The notes beneath the pieces were generated by a model. It was not told the DNA's origin and did no database searches. It saw only the letters and a list, made by a program, of their open reading frames with translations. 64,000 bases of DNA. Origin: Halosolutus amylolyticus. Its GTDB lineage: Archaea; Halobacteriota; Halobacteria; Halobacteriales; Natrialbaceae. Below, one piece after another: positions 8,431-17,236 of the stretch (its first letter is position 1; every line of letters begins with the position of its first letter). The stretch spans positions 124,001 through 188,000 of the forward strand of contig NZ_JALIQP010000005.1 in the NCBI RefSeq assembly GCF_023566055.1, given 5' to 3'. The position numbers and the translations under genes were made by a program.

Positions 8431-10299
8431 GTCCCGCCCGTGTCGAGTCAGGCACTTCGGGAGGCCGATCAGTTCGACGGGTTCGGAGTTGTCCGGCGAG
8501 TAGACGACCATCTGCCCTTTCTCCATGTAGGGCACCTTCGACTCGAGGTTGCTGGGGATGTTGACGCTCTTGATCGCGTCCTCGTCGCCGAGATTGAGGA
8601 CTATCGTGGTGTTGATCTGCTTGAAGACGGCGTCGTCGATGTCCTGGGGATCCTGGGTGATGAGGAACAGCCCCAGCCGTTCTTTGCGGCCCTGCTTGGC
8701 GGCCTCGGTGAACTTGCGGATGACCTTGCCCGCCTGCACCGAGTCCGCGTCGGTCAGGAAGTTGTGGGCCTCGTCCATCCCGAGCACGAGGGGCGTCTCC
8801 TTGATCCGATCGTAGGTCGGATCGTTCGAGAGCTTCTGGTCGATCACGAGCGACGAAAGGGCGAGGACGACGGCTTCCGTGGCCCGGGTGTCGTTGACGT
8901 GGTAGGTCGGGACGACCGAGAGGCCACCGGGACGGACGAACTCGTGGACGAGGTCGGTGATCGGCCGCGCGTCCTGGTCGAAGACGTGGTCGAAGCCGAG
9001 CACGCGCCGGCGCACGGCGTCGAACGTCGCCTCGTGGACGCGCCCGGACTCGTCGAGTTCCTCCCGGAGGGCCGGATCGTCGAGGAAGGTCGTGAACTCG
9101 TCGTAGGTCCCGTCCCAGCCGTACTGCTCGCGGAACCGGGGCAGGAGCACGCTCGTCAGCGCGCCGTACTGGTTGTCGTTCAGCCCGCTGCCCGCGACCA
9201 GCCACGGGTTCTCGTGGACCATCGTGAACGGAATGGTGAACTCGACCTGCTCCGCGCGGTGGTGGTCCGCCGAGTACGAGGCCGACCCGACTTTCGGGAC
9301 GAACACCGTCGTGTCGTCGTGACCGCCGTAGGCGATCCCCTCCCGATCGAGCCGTCGCGCGAAGTCGTCGTCCAGGTCGGGGTTGTCGTCGTGCATCTGG
9401 GCGTACTCGTCCTGCGGGTCGAACTGGACGACCGCCGGCTGGACCGATCGACCGTCTTCCATGGGATACCGGCGCTCGTCGGCGAGGTACTGGCGCAGGA
9501 TATTCTTCGCGCCGTGGGTCTTCCCCGACCCCGTGCCGCCGGCGATCAGCGTGTGCCGGAAGACGAGCGGATCGCCCGCCGCGTAGTCGTCTTTCAGCCG
9601 ATAGTCGATCGTCGGCGGCGTCGCCGCGGTCTGTACCTTCTCGCCGCCGACGGAGAGGTGCCCGAGGAAGACGCCGTCGTCGGGCATCTTCAGCCCCGTC
9701 TTGATCTCCTCGGTGTCGGTCGCCCGCTCGATCACCGTCTGGGGCTTCGGGACGCGATCGGTCATTCGTCGCTTCAGTTCCCCATCGTCGCCGGACTGCG
9801 TCCGGCTGCTCGCGGAGCTTTGCTCCGCGCTGTCGTCGTACAGGATCGCGACTGGCTCGAGACTCGCGACGAACTTGTAGTCGGCCTCGTCGACGCCATC
9901 GGTTCGCATCGCGCGGCGGGCGTGGATCTCCGTCGCGTCGTCGGCGTGGTACTGCTGAGCGTACTCGAGTCCCGTGATACGGCAGAACAGCGACTCCCCA
10001 TCCGGATAGGACGCGATCAGGTAGCTCCCGATGCGGATCGACGATCGGTTGCCGCGGGTGACGTACGCCCGGAGGGAGGTGTCGTCGTCGTCCTCGGCGA
10101 CGCGAAGGCCCGGGGAGACGCAGATCGTCCCGATGCCGACGTCGTCCCCGCGTGGCTCGACGGACGTGCGTTCGAACTCGTCCGCGGAATCCGCGCTCGG
10201 TCCGTCGTCGGCCGTCGACGCCGCGCCCGTCCCGCCGCCCGCGGTCGAATCGTCGTCGGCGTCCGCAGTAAACTCGCCAAAGTCGCCCAGATCGGTCAT
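8428..10299 (-). CDS. herA: HerA-type DNA-translocating ATPase
   Basis: The 623-residue protein has an acidic disordered N-terminus (1-50), then a beta-barrel region of HerA type (about 55-160). The FtsK/HerA ATPase core follows, with Walker A GGTGSGKT at about 254-261 and Walker B LVLGMDEAHNF. An arginine/glutamine segment, LGLFLITQDPQDI, follows, typical of HerA. HerA forms hexamers that work with the nuclease NurA to resect DNA ends. The nurA gene lies 1.6 kb upstream on the same strand. The ATG at 10299 was chosen over an upstream codon that only adds a short basic stretch. A compact hairpin lies inside the gene at 9811-9829, and the TGA is provided by palindrome copy B. Confidence 0.9.
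   Translation of the reverse strand: MTDLGDFGEFTADADDDSTAGGGTGAASTADDGPSADSADEFERTSVEPRGDDVGIGTICVSPGLRVAEDDDDTSLRAYVTRGNRSSIRIGSYLIASYPDGESLFCRITGLEYAQQYHADDATEIHARRAMRTDGVDEADYKFVASLEPVAILYDDSAEQSSASSRTQSGDDGELKRRMTDRVPKPQTVIERATDTEEIKTGLKMPDDGVFLGHLSVGGEKVQTAATPPTIDYRLKDDYAAGDPLVFRHTLIAGGTGSGKTHGAKNILRQYLADERRYPMEDGRSVQPAVVQFDPQDEYAQMHDDNPDLDDDFARRLDREGIAYGGHDDTTVFVPKVGSASYSADHHRAEQVEFTIPFTMVHENPWLVAGSGLNDNQYGALTSVLLPRFREQYGWDGTYDEFTTFLDDPALREELDESGRVHEATFDAVRRRVLGFDHVFDQDARPITDLVHEFVRPGGLSVVPTYHVNDTRATEAVVLALSSLVIDQKLSNDPTYDRIKETPLVLGMDEAHNFLTDADSVQAGKVIRKFTEAAKQGRKERLGLFLITQDPQDIDDAVFKQINTTIVLNLGDEDAIKSVNIPSNLESKVPYMEKGQMVVYSPDNSEPVELIGLPKCLTRHGRD
9811..9829. repeat. 8-bp GC hairpin inside herA
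   Basis: The arms CGCGGAGC and GCTCCGCG are perfect complements around the loop TTT. The hairpin encodes a Ser/Ala/Gln-rich linker (AEQSSASS) between the barrel and ATPase domains. The same 7-bp stem with a CAC loop recurs at 53271-53287. Confidence 0.7.
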
Positions 10300-10511
10300 G
10301 GTACAGTCATCCCGCCGGTTCCACAAACACGTTTCCCTCCGACGGACTGTCTCCGATCGGCGACGATTCGCGCGGGGCGACGATCAGCCGAACTGAACCG
10401 CCGCAGGCGCGGCCACGAACGGCTGTTCGACGGGGAAACGACAGGAAGTGAGTGCGGACGGTTCGGACGTTCGGTTATCGGCGGTTCCGTCGATCGAGAC
10501 GACCGCGGTTC

Positions 10512-11138
10512 TCAGACTAGCGTGGGGAGCGAGTAGTCGGTTTCGCTCACCAGCCGGGAGTCGGCGTCGTACTCGAGGAGACTGGCGTCCTCGAGCGCGG
10601 GGAGGTGCGAGTGGTGGAGCTCGATCCTGGCCCGGTCGGCGTCGGCGACCACGTCCTGGTCGGCGAGTTCGGCGGCGAGTTCGTCGAGCGAGAGCGGTCG
10701 ATCGTTGTCGGCGAGGATCGAACAGAGCGGAAGTCGGACAGGGTGGACGACGGTCTCGAGAATCGCGGCCCCGTTTCCACGGTCGGTGTGCTCGAGCAAC
10801 GTCGACAACTCGGCCGGCTCGATCGGGAACGAGTCGACGAGTTCGGCGCCAGTGTCGACGTCCCAGTCGACGACGTCGTACTCGGCCAGTCGCGGCAGGT
10901 GATTGTGGACGAGGCTTACGCGGACGTCGTGGCGCGCCTGTCCGTTCGCGAGGTCACGGGATTCCCGGGCGAGGAGTTCCGAGGTCAGTTCGGCGAGGCC
11001 GAGCCGTGCTCCGTGGCTGCCCAGAATCTCGAGGATCCGGAGCCGTCGCGGGTTCCGGAGCGCGTCGTAACACTCCGCCGGGACGGTCGTCGGTGACTCC
11101 CGCGTACTCCTACCGCCGATGGGGGCGTCCGAACTCAT
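10512..11138 (-). CDS. Two-domain winged-helix protein, DUF7344-like
   Basis: The 208-residue protein contains two repeats of a haloarchaeal winged-helix domain. The first has YDALRNPRRLRILEILG, followed by a helix and VHNHLPRLAEYDVVDWD; the second has VVHPVRLPLCSILA and LHHSHLPALEDASLLEYD. This is the DUF7344 pattern, proposed to bind DNA. A TATA-like box at 11163-11170 sits about 28 nt upstream of the ATG, so the mRNA is probably leaderless. A second protein of this type is carried by the inserted element near 45.6 kb. Confidence 0.82.
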   Translation of the reverse strand: MSSDAPIGGRSTRESPTTVPAECYDALRNPRRLRILEILGSHGARLGLAELTSELLARESRDLANGQARHDVRVSLVHNHLPRLAEYDVVDWDVDTGAELVDSFPIEPAELSTLLEHTDRGNGAAILETVVHPVRLPLCSILADNDRPLSLDELAAELADQDVVADADRARIELHHSHLPALEDASLLEYDADSRLVSETDYSLPTLV

Positions 11139-11455
11139 TACTCAGTGCAACTGGTGCAAGGGGGATAAGCCCGTTTCCAAAACGATTTGGGTTGTGAATG
11201 TGACATTACTCGGCCGGCGCGGAAGTAGTTCCCCCATACGCCCGATATCGGCACGTAGCGCGTTCGATCCGGCTTTCGTGACCGTCTGTTGATCGCGGTA
11301 GTGTCGGATCCCGAACCACCGTTATCGGCGCTTACTCGCGATCGCGGCGATCGGCGGCTGCAGTAGTGGGAGATTTCGGAACCGGGATTCCGGTTTCGGC
11401 CGTCGATCTGCCGGACTCCACGGTCTTTTTGCGTCCACGCCCCGTAGAAACCCGC
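11139..11455. promoter_or_regulatory. Divergent intergenic region with two leaderless promoters
   Basis: This stretch has no gene that I can support. On the minus strand GCTTATCCC (11162-11170) fits a TATA box for the DUF7344-like gene. On the plus strand TCTTTTTGC (about 11423-11431) sits 27-30 nt before the ATG at 11456. The sequence TGCAACTGGTGCA at about 11145-11157 is a weak inverted repeat between the minus TATA box and its start and could be an operator. Confidence 0.45.
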
Positions 11456-11800
11456 ATGCTCATGGTACGCGGTCGCGCGGGTGGGACCGAACTCACCGGG
11501 ACGCTGTACGAACGCGGTGAACGGGCCCCCTCCTTTCGCGGCGCACCCGACGAAGACGCCGCGTACGTCTGGGTCTGTGACGAGTTCTACGAGGTCGACA
11601 GCGGCGGGACGACCCAGCTCGTCGACGGCCGGGAGGTCAACGTCGCGTTCGAATCCCCGATGCCGCGGGGGTTCGACACTCGCGACCAGGCGCTCGAACA
11701 GGCGAAAGAACACGTCCGGACGCAGTTCGCCCGGATCGGCGTCGATCCGGACGCGGTCGAGTTCGAGGTCGAGAAGGACGGTCACAGCGATACCGAATGA
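11456..11800 (+). CDS. Conserved haloarchaeal small protein (possibly DUF7113)
   Basis: The 114-residue acidic protein starts MLMVRGRAGGTELTG and continues with a YVWVCDEFYEVDSGG core. The C-terminal half is an amphipathic helix (TRDQALEQAKEHVRTQFARI) with an acidic end. There is no membrane segment or cofactor motif. It resembles a haloarchaea-only family I recall as DUF7113, but I am not certain of that name. The start was set at 11456 because a T-rich box lies about 28 nt upstream; the ATG at 11462 is also possible. It lies tail-to-tail with nurA. Confidence 0.7.
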   Translation: MLMVRGRAGGTELTGTLYERGERAPSFRGAPDEDAAYVWVCDEFYEVDSGGTTQLVDGREVNVAFESPMPRGFDTRDQALEQAKEHVRTQFARIGVDPDAVEFEVEKDGHSDTE

Positions 11801-11881
11801 CCGCGTTCGCGGTCGCGATCGGTGGGTGACCGCTGGACGTCCCGGATCCGCAGTCGCGATCGGCCCGGCTGCCGGACGCGA

Positions 11882-13159
11882 CTAGCGATACTCCTCGTCC
11901 CAGCGGTGATCGTCGTAGGTCCGGTCCTGGCTCGTGTCGAACTGGGTCTCGAGCGTCTCGCGGAGCGATCGCTTCTCCGCCCGTCCGATCCGGGCGAGTT
12001 CGTCGGCCTTCTCGACGATCGTCGGCGGCCCGTGCGCGATGGCCACGTCCTGGAGGAGTTGCATCGTCAGCCGCTCGCGGGTCTCCGGGTCGCGGGTGAA
12101 CGCGTAGGGAGCCTCGATTCGGTAACAGAGGTCGTCGCGCGGGTCGTAGACGACGAAGAACGTCACCTCGTACTGCTCCGGATCGAGGTCGCGCTCGACG
12201 CCGAGGGCGTCCCCGTCGATCGAGAGGGGGCGATCGACGCCGCCGCGCGATCGGAACCAGTTGGTGTAGGTCAGGCTCGACCTGTCTCGTTCCCAGCGCT
12301 GTCCCTCGACGTCGGGCACGTACTCGCCGCGCTCGAGGAGGCGGGTGAACAGTGCGGCGTCGTCGGCCCACGGGGCGCTGACGTCGGCGTCCCGCTTCGC
12401 CTTCAGCGTCCGCGTGGTGACCCGCGTCGCGGGGTTCTTGACGAAGCCGACGAGCGGCCGATCCCGATCGACGAACGTCTCGACCAGCCGGACGTAGTTC
12501 TCCAGCACCGTCTTCGGCTGCGGGTTCTCGAGCAGGAAGTCGGCGAGGTCGGGGTGCTGGTCGGCCCAGCGGAGCAGGCCGCGCGGGTAGAGTGGCCCGT
12601 CGAGCACGAGCAGGTCGTCGACGTCGTCGGCGTGGTCGCGGGCGTGGGTGCTCTCGGCGAGGTACAGCGCCAGCGCGTGGACGACGCCCTCGGCGAAGCG
12701 CGGGAGCGGCGGGATCTTGACCGCCCGACTCCGGCTGTACCCCTCGTCGAACTTCCCCCACGTCTCGTCGACCGTCATCGTCTCGTCGTTCGAGTGGACG
12801 GTCATCACGGTGGTCCGCGATCGGTGGAGGTCGAGGTCGCTCGGCGTCGCGCTCATCGCGGCCTGCGCGATGTCGATGACGAGGCCGTTCTTGAACGTCG
12901 TCGGGTTGATCGTCCCTGCGTCGAGGCCGTGTTCTGTCGGGAACGGCCGGTCGCGCAGGGCGACGTCCTCGCAGTCGACGAGTCGCCGGGCCTGCTCGTC
13001 GACCGGCTCGACGATCGTCCGGCCCTCGTGGGCGAGGGGGTCGAGGAACTCCGCCCAGACCGTCTCGGCGAAGGCACGGCGGTCGCGCTCGTCGGCACCG
13101 TGGTCGATCCGCCGTGCGAGGCGGGCGATGCCGTCGAAGTGGACCGGATCGAGTGTCAT
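11882..13159 (-). CDS. nurA: NurA-type 5'-3' nuclease
   Basis: The 425-residue protein has the NurA domain layout. A strand with DDLLVLDGPLYPRGLL carries the conserved metal-binding Asp. The downstream strand PLVGFVKNPATRVTT and the C-terminal YEVTFFVVYDP and VEKADELARIGRAEK segments match haloarchaeal NurA. NurA degrades 5' ends with HerA and works alongside Mre11-Rad50. Here the two genes share a strand but are separated by two unrelated genes. The ATG at 13159 follows a gap and begins MTLDPVHFDGIARLARRID; the longer frame from 13186 is less likely. Confidence 0.85.
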   Translation of the reverse strand: MTLDPVHFDGIARLARRIDHGADERDRRAFAETVWAEFLDPLAHEGRTIVEPVDEQARRLVDCEDVALRDRPFPTEHGLDAGTINPTTFKNGLVIDIAQAAMSATPSDLDLHRSRTTVMTVHSNDETMTVDETWGKFDEGYSRSRAVKIPPLPRFAEGVVHALALYLAESTHARDHADDVDDLLVLDGPLYPRGLLRWADQHPDLADFLLENPQPKTVLENYVRLVETFVDRDRPLVGFVKNPATRVTTRTLKAKRDADVSAPWADDAALFTRLLERGEYVPDVEGQRWERDRSSLTYTNWFRSRGGVDRPLSIDGDALGVERDLDPEQYEVTFFVVYDPRDDLCYRIEAPYAFTRDPETRERLTMQLLQDVAIAHGPPTIVEKADELARIGRAEKRSLRETLETQFDTSQDRTYDDHRWDEEYR

Positions 13160-13330
13160 GCACGGTGGCTCCAACCCCATCCCCAAATATCCAGTGGTCG
13201 GCCGTAGTGGCGTACCAGGCCCGATCCGGTGCGGGAAACCGATGGCGTTCGTCCGGGTTCCCGCAACGGCCGACGCTTGGGAGGGTACTAGTCCGCGGTT
13301 AACTCGTGAGCGGGTAAATTATCATCAGAA

Positions 13331-13340
13331 AAATTATATG
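13331..13340 (+). promoter_or_regulatory. TATA box of the zinc-ribbon gene
   Basis: AAATTATATG is an AT-rich island in GC-rich DNA, centred about 32 nt upstream of the ATG at 13368, so the predicted leader is only a few bases long. Confidence 0.6.
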
Positions 13341-13367
13341 AGGGGGCCCCATGGCTGCGGATACCCG

Positions 13368-13628
13368 ATGTCAAAGCGAGGTCTGGAGACGGCCGACGCG
13401 ACCGACGATTCGATCAACTGGCGACAGACCAACTCCGGCGTGACGGTCTACGACGAGGCCAATCCGGACGCCTGGGTACACATGGAGTTCGAGGCCGGCG
13501 TCTCACCCGAACACCGGCTGTTCATGGTCTGTGACGAGTGTGGAGCCGTCTTCGCCCAGCGGAGCAAACCCGGCAGCGGCACCGTCTGTGGTGACTGCGG
13601 TACGACGTTCGACCACGACCACGCCTGA
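13368..13628 (+). CDS. Small zinc-ribbon protein
   Basis: The 86-residue protein ends in a four-cysteine ribbon: MVCDECGAVFAQRS, then TVCGDCGTTFDHDHA. A hydrophilic N-terminal segment (INWRQTNSGVTVYDEANPDAW) comes first. One zinc bound by the two CxxC knuckles is expected. Partner and role are unknown; such proteins are common in haloarchaea and may bind nucleic acid or protein. A second ATG at 13351 is out of frame and was rejected. Confidence 0.8.
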   Translation: MSKRGLETADATDDSINWRQTNSGVTVYDEANPDAWVHMEFEAGVSPEHRLFMVCDECGAVFAQRSKPGSGTVCGDCGTTFDHDHA

Positions 13629-13804
13629 CGGCGCGCGCGGGTGGAATCGATCCGATCGACGACGCCCGATCGATCGGCGCGACGCAACGTCACCTTTCTT
13701 ATACGTTCGGCGACGCACGGCTGAAACACCCCACTTCGATTCACCCCGCTCGACCCGGAATCGACAACGACAGCTAGTTACGCCCGGGTCCGTTCCCGTC
13801 GCAC

Positions 13805-15328
13805 ATGGACGCTGCGTTGATCATCCTCGACGGCTGGGGACTCGGCGACGGCGAGGGACGGAACGCGATCGAGGCGGCCGAGACGCCGACCTTCGATCGG
13901 CTCGCCGACGCGGGCGCGTACGGAACCCTTGAGGTGGCCGGCCGGCGCGTCGGCCTCCCCGAGGGCCAGATGGGCAACAGCGAGGTCGGCCACCTGAACA
14001 TCGGCGCCGGCAGAGTCGTCTACCAGGAGTACACCCGCATCTCCGACTCGATCGCGGACGGCTCGTTCCGCGAGAACGACGCGATCAACACGGCATTTAC
14101 GAACGCCCGCGAGAACGACGGGACGATCCACTTCGTCGGCCTCGTCAGCGACGGCGGCGTCCACTCGGACCACGAGCACCTCCACGCGCTAATCGAACTC
14201 GCCGGCGATCGGGACGTCGAGGCGGTCACACACGCGATCACGGACGGCCGCGACACCTCGCCGACCGGCGGCCGCGACTACCTCGCGACGCTCGAGGGCG
14301 TCGTCGACGAGCACGGGACCGGCGACGTGGCGACGGTGACTGGCCGGTACTACGCGATGGACCGCGACCAGAACTGGGACCGCACGAAGCGAGCGTACGA
14401 CGCGATCGTGAACCGGGCGGCCGACCACGAGGCCGACTCGGCCGTGGACGCGGTCGAGGCATCGTACGACCGGGGCGAGACGGACGAGTTCGTCGAGCCG
14501 ACCGTTATCTCGGGACAGCCCGCGCTCGAGGACGGCGACTCGGTAGTCTGGTTCAACTTCCGATCCGATCGGGCCCGACAGCTCACCCGGATGCTGGCCG
14601 ACATCCGATCCGAAGACTGGGCCGACGAGTTCGAGACGAGTCCGCCGGACGCCGAGGTCGTCATGCTGACCCAGTACGACAAGACGTTCGACCTCCCCGT
14701 GGCCTACCCGCCCACCCAGCCCGAACAGGTGCTCGGCGAGGTGCTCTCCGACGCGGGCAAGACGCAACTGCGGATCGCCGAATCGGAGAAGTACGCCCAC
14801 GTCACCTACTTCCTGAACGGCGGCCGCGAGATCGAGTTCGACGGCGAGAGCCGGACGATCGTCGAGAGTCCCGACGTGCCGACCTACGACCGCCAGCCCG
14901 AGATGAGCGCCCCGGCGGTCACCGACACGGCGATCGACACCGTTCGATCGGACGATCCCGACGTGCTCGTCCTCAACTACGCCAACCCGGACATGGTCGG
15001 CCACACCGGCGATTACGAGGCCGCGATCGAGGCCGTCGAGGTGGTCGACGCGCAACTCGGCCGACTCGTGGATGCACTCGAGGACGCCGGCGCCGACGTG
15101 CTGATCACCGCCGATCACGGCAACGCGGACGACATGGGGACCGAAGACGATCCGCACACGGCGCACACGTACAACGACGTGCCGTTCGTCTACGTGGATT
15201 CACGCGGTACGGACGGCGGGCGAACCGTCCGCGAGGGCGGCACGCTCGCCGACATCGCGCCGACGATGCTCGACCTGATCGACGTCGACCAGCCGCCCGA
15301 GATGACCGGCGAGCCGCTGCTCGAGTGA
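13805..15328 (+). CDS. gpmI: 2,3-bisphosphoglycerate-independent phosphoglycerate mutase
   Basis: The 507-residue enzyme interconverts 3- and 2-phosphoglycerate in glycolysis and gluconeogenesis. It begins with the metal-binding strand LIILDGWG, and the catalytic serine is Ser59 in QMGNSEVGHLNIGAGR. The phosphotransferase domain insert contains DGRDTSP. Near the C-terminus VLITADHGNAD and DPHTAHTYNDVPF carry the second set of metal ligands. Length and motif order are those of full-length GpmI (two Mn ions). The gene is a single unit with about 60 nt to the convergent secreted-protein gene. Confidence 0.96.
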   Translation: MDAALIILDGWGLGDGEGRNAIEAAETPTFDRLADAGAYGTLEVAGRRVGLPEGQMGNSEVGHLNIGAGRVVYQEYTRISDSIADGSFRENDAINTAFTNARENDGTIHFVGLVSDGGVHSDHEHLHALIELAGDRDVEAVTHAITDGRDTSPTGGRDYLATLEGVVDEHGTGDVATVTGRYYAMDRDQNWDRTKRAYDAIVNRAADHEADSAVDAVEASYDRGETDEFVEPTVISGQPALEDGDSVVWFNFRSDRARQLTRMLADIRSEDWADEFETSPPDAEVVMLTQYDKTFDLPVAYPPTQPEQVLGEVLSDAGKTQLRIAESEKYAHVTYFLNGGREIEFDGESRTIVESPDVPTYDRQPEMSAPAVTDTAIDTVRSDDPDVLVLNYANPDMVGHTGDYEAAIEAVEVVDAQLGRLVDALEDAGADVLITADHGNADDMGTEDDPHTAHTYNDVPFVYVDSRGTDGGRTVREGGTLADIAPTMLDLIDVDQPPEMTGEPLLE

Positions 15329-15391
15329 GCGGTCCCCGAAATCCCTCGTCAAAATAGCGATTCGATCGCGGCAGCCGGACGCGGCGTCTGC

Positions 15392-17035
15392 TTACGCGTC
15401 GATCGTCTCCGTTTCGGTCACGACGTTGCCGGCCGCGTCCTCGACGGTGAGCGTCACCGTGTACGTCTCGCCGGCCCCTTTCTTCACCGTCTCGCCGAGC
15501 GAGCCGCCGGCACCGGGTCCGCCGATCGAGTGCGTGCTCCTGACGACAGTCGCCCCGCGCTCGTTCTCGATCGTCACGGTGGCAGCCGCGAGGTCGCCGT
15601 CCTCGTCGGCGACCTGCCAGTCGACGGCCAGTTCGGCGTGCGGGTTCGGCGGGCTGTTCTCGCTCCCGGCGAGCGTCGTCACGATCGGGTCGTGTTCGAT
15701 CGCGTCCGTCCGCACCGTCGCAGTCGTCCCGCGGTCGGTGACGCCGTCGGCGCGGACGACGGCCCGGTACTCGTACGCGGTGTCGGCGTCGAGTCCGGCG
15801 AGGGTCGTCTCGATCGTCCCGGTCGCAGTCGCCGTCACGGCGTCGGTTTCGGCCCACTCGACGCCTCCTGCGGGACGGTACTCGACGCTCACGGTCGCGG
15901 CGTCGGCCCCGCCGAATGTCGTCAAGTCGGCGGCCACGGTCGCGGACGTCTCGTCGACGGCAGTTACGGCACCGGTCTCGATGGTGGGGTCGACGGGCGT
16001 CTCGAAGGTCCGGCGATCGCCCGCGTCCGTCTCGCCGTCGGCCGTCTCGCCCGCGGCGCGGAAGACGTACTCCGTTCCGGGCTGGAGCCCGTCGATCCCG
16101 GTCTCGATCACACCGGACGAGTCCGGCGCGATCGGCGCGGTCTCCTGCCACGCGTCCGCCCCGGCCGGGGCGTACTCGAGCCACGCCGTCACGTCGGCGT
16201 TCCCGCCGAAGTCGGCGATCTCGCCGGAGAGCGTCGCGGTCGTCGCCGTGACGTCCGTCGCCGTCCCGGTCTCGACGGCGAACGCCGAGGCCGTCGCGAA
16301 CTGCGCGACGTCGCCGGCGTAGTGCTGTTCGTATCCCTCCGCGTTCCGGACCCGGACGACGAACTCGTACTCGGTACCGGGTTCGAGGTCGGTCACAGCC
16401 TCGGTCACGACGCCGGGCGACTCGATCGTCTGCGTCTCCGTCTCGGCCCAGTTCCACCGGGACTCGTCTGCGTCTGCCGGACTGTAGGCGAACCAGACGT
16501 CCATCGCCGGGCGATCGGCGAGATCGGTCACGTTCGCCGTCAGCGTCGCCGCGGTCTCGGTGACGTCGACTGCGTCGCCGGTGGTCACCGCTGGCGGTTC
16601 GTACGGCGTGACGAACTGCTGGCGGTCCCCGTAGTCGGTCCCGGCGTCGGTCTCGGCGACAGCGCGGAACTCGTAGGTGGTTCCCTGCTCCAGGCCCGTC
16701 AGGTCCCAGGTGAACCGATCAGGCGACTGGGCCTCTTTCGGGGCCGTCGTCGTCCACGGCTCGTCGGTCCCGTTTTCGCGGTATTCGAGCCAGACGGTCG
16801 CGGTCTCCGAATCACCCAGATCGGTGAGATTCGCGGCCGCGACGACTGCCGTCTCGTTGAGCCTGTCGGCCCACGCGGTCTCGACGTCGGGACCGTCGCC
16901 ATCCGCGGCGATCGGAGCGGACCCGGCCGCCGCGGCCGTCGCCGGCCCTGCAGCGGCAGCCGCCGCCAGCAAGACGGTTACGAGAACGACGAACGTTCGC
17001 GGACTCGATGCGGTTAAATCAACGTTCGAAGTCAT
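15392..17035 (-). CDS. Secreted protein with tandem fibronectin type III-like repeats
   Basis: The 547-residue protein has an N-terminal signal: a short charged start, a hydrophobic core VVLVTVLLAAAAAAGPA, and an Ala-rich end. At least four repeats follow, each with ETAATLTANVTDL, then W..Y...G and LEPGTEYEFVVRV-type lines, the Fn3 GL.PGT.Y.FR hallmark. A separate C-terminal domain (VTLTVEDAAGNVVTETE) resembles a PKD/Ig-like fold. It has no RR motif, so Sec export is likely. No C-terminal anchor is seen. The likely role is cell-surface binding or a matrix spacer. The ATG at 17035 was preferred over an upstream GTG. Confidence 0.78.
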   Translation of the reverse strand: MTSNVDLTASSPRTFVVLVTVLLAAAAAAGPATAAAAGSAPIAADGDGPDVETAWADRLNETAVVAAANLTDLGDSETATVWLEYRENGTDEPWTTTAPKEAQSPDRFTWDLTGLEQGTTYEFRAVAETDAGTDYGDRQQFVTPYEPPAVTTGDAVDVTETAATLTANVTDLADRPAMDVWFAYSPADADESRWNWAETETQTIESPGVVTEAVTDLEPGTEYEFVVRVRNAEGYEQHYAGDVAQFATASAFAVETGTATDVTATTATLSGEIADFGGNADVTAWLEYAPAGADAWQETAPIAPDSSGVIETGIDGLQPGTEYVFRAAGETADGETDAGDRRTFETPVDPTIETGAVTAVDETSATVAADLTTFGGADAATVSVEYRPAGGVEWAETDAVTATATGTIETTLAGLDADTAYEYRAVVRADGVTDRGTTATVRTDAIEHDPIVTTLAGSENSPPNPHAELAVDWQVADEDGDLAAATVTIENERGATVVRSTHSIGGPGAGGSLGETVKKGAGETYTVTLTVEDAAGNVVTETETIDA

Positions 17036-17236
17036 ACGCACACCGGTTCATAGTATTAAAATAATAGTCTTTTCATCGAGAACGCTACGTTGCTTCGGGA
17101 GTCCGCCGTTCCCGGTTCGGGAGTCGGCGGCTGACGTCTTCGACGTTGCGGGACCGCTCGTCGACGCAGGCCGATCGCGGGCTACCGCCGTTGCCAGGGC
17201 CACAACAGGGAAGTGGGAGTCCTGACACAACCACGT

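Noticed and set aside
8440-10536. A 698-codon open frame opposite herA
   Set aside because: It mirrors the HerA reading frame, has no recognisable motif and is rich in Val/Arg/Asp as expected from third-position GC.
13351-13377. ATG at 13351 as start of the zinc-ribbon protein
   Set aside because: It is out of frame with the cysteine ribbon, while ATG 13368 is in frame and at a normal distance from the TATA box.
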